Origin: Epiperipatus broadwayi
Taxonomy: Eukaryota; Onychophora; Udeonychophora; Euonychophora; Peripatidae
NCBI GenBank assembly: GCA_028023455.1
Contig: JAQFVV010000001.1
Location: 21,247,401 to 21,311,400, forward strand
DNA length: 64,000 nt
Direction of reading: 5' to 3'
Shown: positions 60,880 through 64,000 of the stretch, one piece after another
Position numbering within the stretch: position 1 is the first letter of the stretch
Layout of the letters: the number at the start of each line of letters is the position of its first letter
The notes under the pieces: model-generated
The model's input: only the letters and a program-made list of their open reading frames with translations
Databases searched by the model: none
What the model was told of the DNA's origin: nothing
Translations under genes and position numbers: made by a program

Positions 60880-62350
60880 ATACACCTCTTGAACTATCAT
60901 GCTTCCTCTGATCTGATGAATTCTATCTATGACTTCACAGTGAGCATACCTCTATCTATGTTTATCATCAGATATACTCCTCTGTTTTCATAACCTAGCA
61001 CTGTGTTCAGTATTTTCTTTTACATATTTTAAAGCCTGATTTTGCAAGCATATGATCAGTCATAATTCTATGTCTACTGTGATTATCTATTAATGATTGT
61101 GATTAAAATACAGTTAAATAATTACTCCTATCTAATACCTGCTTGATTATTCATTAATTAAGAGGTTAAACCATCATAGTATGTCCACCCTGTAGATTAT
61201 TAAGTAATATAAAATCTATAGTTTCTCCATTTTGATGTAATTATTGATAATTAACTGTTTAGTCTCTAATTAATTTCCTTTTGTCACCAAACTCAAAATA
61301 ATCTGTAAATCTAGCCATTTAAACTTTAAATTCATTTTGATTCAATGTTTTTGTTATTTTAACTAATAAATTTATTTATGTACACATTATTTCTGACATT
61401 AGGGTCTTGTTTACCACAATTTGTTTTTGTATACTTTTATGGATTTCTTTTATCTTCCTGACATTAGCGGAATATAAAAAAGAGCAAATATGCTAACATC
61501 AAATGTGGTAGTTACATGAAAATGGTCCTAGAAACATAAGTAATGAGGCTCTACTTTGTATTGTTTATTGTAATGTTTATATCAATGCTGCACACAAACA
61601 TGCAAGTTAATGATCATTGTTTAGTTTTTTTAAAGTTAGTTTTGCTGACTATACAAATATGACCATTACAATACGTATATTAATATATCAAAATATTAGG
61701 ACTACAGATAATGGCTAACATAATTTGATTATCATGAGATAAAGCTTGGAAACTTTCTTAAATATAAAGCAATTTTATGATTTTTTTAGGTACAAACATT
61801 ACAGTACAATTAGCTATTTTTAAATAATAGAATTAAATAATTCATGAAAATCTTAAATCTCATTGTCCATCAATATCCTTGTAAAGGGTGTCTTGAAGCA
61901 AAAGCGACTTTATTTGTGTATATCGGAGAATATTATTTTTTTTAATTTAAGGACATTACTATTTTTAATTTATACTTTTATTTTTAAAAAAAAATCTAAA
62001 TGTAAATTATTTATTGATTAATTCACTGCCTTGTAACAAAACTTCAATCAATACATGTTAGCTAGCTCTTGAATAAAAGCATTTTTTTAATTTGGCCTTA
62101 AGATGTTAATCTTCAAAAGCATTTAGTATTATTTTTTAATTTAAAATATTTATATATTCATTTTAACAATACACAATTATTCATGAGACAATATCGTCTC
62201 TGAATTATATAGATATATTTGTAAACAGATGTTAATTGGGAATCACAAACCTGTATGAGGTTTTAAAAAGCTAAAAAGATTCTTTAGTAAACAACTCACT
62301 ACTTAATTAAATAACTTTACTTAGTCAAATCCCAATAGTAGCTTTGGGTT
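60880..62350. other. AT-rich stretch, nothing recognised
   Basis: Some scattered antisense coding-like sequence at 60900-61330 (phrases such as CTTTTGTCACCAAACTC) hints at another decayed LINE, but I could not fix motifs. Confidence 0.3.
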
Positions 62351-62359
62351 TGGGTTCTA

Positions 62360-64000
62360 TATATATTGTAACAGTATGCTTCCATATCAAAATGCTATTT
62401 TATAAGTAAAAAAATGAAAACGAAAAAGTGAAAAATGAATCTATATTTAAAATATTGCTTTACAATAACCATCTAATAATTGATTGACAAAAATTAATAT
62501 TTTTGTCTTCTTAATTTGTGATTCATATTTAGTATTATTTGGCCACTAACAATCTAATTACTTTTATAAATGTATGCAAGAGTGAAAAATTTAAGAAACG
62601 TGTATCTGCAGTGTTTAGATTTTAATTATATAGAAGGTAATCATCTCTCCTCATTAGTGCCATTAAACAGAGATGTTTAAACTGCAAAGATACTCTTACA
62701 TCAGCCAGATAATAGAGACTTTGAAAAAATAAGAATGACCATCTTTATTTTCAACCTCAAATACACTTATATGAGCCATTTAATAAATCATTAACTTTAA
62801 ATCCATTTTAGTAAGCTTATTAGCACTTCTGAAATATTAGAATTTTCTTTGTGCTAATATTAGATGTTAAATTATATAACAATCAATAAATTTTACAAGC
62901 ACAATGTTTAGATTGTAATTATATTTTAAAGTAGATAGTATGGTAAAAAAATCTGACAGCAAACTTTATGAAAATGATTATAGAAATCCTAGGAAAAGTT
63001 TAAATTAGATATCTTACTACATTTAAGCCAAAAGAAATAATAAGAGAAAATATTTTTAAATGATGGAAGCATATGTTAAATAAAAATAAAATGTAATTAA
63101 ATTTAAAAAATCAAGAGGTTCATTGCTGGGAAATTTATAAAGTGGTTGAGTACCAGAAATGGTAGGGCTGGGTCACAATCCCTGAACCTAGAGTTTACCA
63201 TTTTACCACTGTGTCAGACCATGCAAGCATGTTGATAAATACATTGTAATAAGTAAACGATCATTTATAGTGAATATGAACTGTCCAATAGATACTGTAA
63301 ATGACAATTTTACTTTGACTCATTATAGACTATTTTAAAATGTACATTTTTTACTAGTTTCATTATATATAGTGTCTATAGTTTGTGTGTTTCAATAAAA
63401 ATATCAATAATAATATTTTTCTTTATTACACTATGTTATTATTTTCTATAACAATGCAATCATAAATATAATTATTCATTAGATTACAAAATTCCAATAT
63501 AAAAATATAGGTATTTATGGATTAGAGCTATCATGAAATATCCTATATGTATTAAATATTTTCTTTTTACCATTATAGAAATTATGTATAGATTTTAATA
63601 AGAATTATAAAAGAATCTGAACATTTTACTGAAAAAAATGGGGGGGTGCTATTGGTGTTTGAGGCACATATGTGAAAATATGGTAATTAGTTATGCCATT
63701 TTTTAAAAAATTGGATGTTTCAATTAGAATGCAAACTATCAACTTTTGTTGGTTTGATTTTTAAATCATAATTATTTAACAAAAAGAAAAATATAGGATG
63801 AAGAAATCTTAAATATATGGTCTAAAAACAGATGAGACAGCAAAAGCTAAATAATTTTACTCTTTAGTAAAGCAACATAATTTTTTTAAAATATATATTA
63901 ATTTTGTTTTATTAAAATCCAATGAGTGCAAGCAATAATATTTATGATTTTTTTTAGTATTTCTTTTTTAAAAAAAGATGTTACAAAAGATAATAATGAG
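62360..64000. other. AT-rich stretch with possible SINE relict
   Basis: A TTGTAACAGTATGC start after a short TA run at 62360 echoes the TTGTAACAGTC start at 54262 but similarity is not followed further. At 63130-63225 a more balanced segment contains, on the minus strand, GGTCTGACACAGTGG and GGTTCAGGGATT, weakly like A and B boxes. A G7 run lies near 63641. Nothing else recognised. Confidence 0.3.

Noticed and set aside
63126-63230. tRNA-like gene on the minus strand.
   Set aside because: The B-box-like GGTTCAGGGATT is degenerate and no fold was recognised; kept only as a weak SINE hint.

Overview
This is a very AT-rich eukaryotic window of intergenic or intronic type. I found no convincing host gene: no multi-exon coding signal, no tRNA or rRNA gene, no CRISPR array and no bacterial-style operon. 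Everything with coding character belongs to decayed retroelements. Long (TA)n microsatellites, a Penelope-like element (PLE) family, RTE-type LINEs with GATGAT-like tails and (TA)n-bounded palindromes fit an invertebrate metazoan. A cephalopod such as an octopus is my best guess by gestalt, but this is weakly supported and another AT-rich animal is possible.

Layout. 0-4 kb: a small element with a GIY-YIG-like ORF between 89-bp terminal inverted repeats (TIRs), abutting a 5'-truncated PLE copy. 11-15 kb: a GC-richer tandem duplication, (TA)n arrays and two RTE LINE fragments in opposite orientation. 15.8-17.1 kb: a fold-back element with a GIY-YIG tail remnant, a 307-bp-period duplication and a small hairpin. 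18.4-22.1 kb: a polypyrimidine tract and a (TA)n-bounded noncoding block with a tRNA-type B box and a 90-bp tandem repeat. 23.7-24.0 kb: a perfect 206-bp palindrome, apparently an ORF-less version of the element at 1.2 kb. 28.8-32.1 kb: a tandem repeat, a long-TIR MITE-like hairpin and a decayed RTE LINE. 32.7 kb: a SINE-like repeat. 34.2-38.7 kb: a triplet microsatellite, a hairpin, a nearly full-length but broken minus-strand RTE LINE with endonuclease and RT parts, then a 583-bp palindrome made of two PLE GIY-YIG tails head to head. 39.9-45.0 kb: a 0.4-kb direct repeat, with a different LINE starting exactly at the end of the first copy. 45.7-48.7 kb: a second (TA)n-bounded noncoding block. 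50.1 kb: an inverted-repeat element. 52.5-54.2 kb: a LINE with a C2H2-like C-terminus. 54.3 kb: a third member of the (TA)n-bounded family. 55.3-58.9 kb: two PLE copies in tandem, the second nearly complete. 59-64 kb: AT-rich sequence with a solo repeat arm at 60.7 kb.

The main story is GIY-YIG retroelement tails that recur inside palindromic, TIR-bearing repeats. Three independent loci (1.2, 15.8 and 38.1 kb) combine a GIY-YIG-derived tail with an inverted-repeat architecture, and a fourth (23.7 kb) has the TIRs alone. The 1.2 kb and 15.8 kb repeats share a GAAGTACTTTCG core in the arms. This suggests a family of PLE-derived fold-back elements. All functional statements rest on motif recognition by eye; no search or alignment was run.
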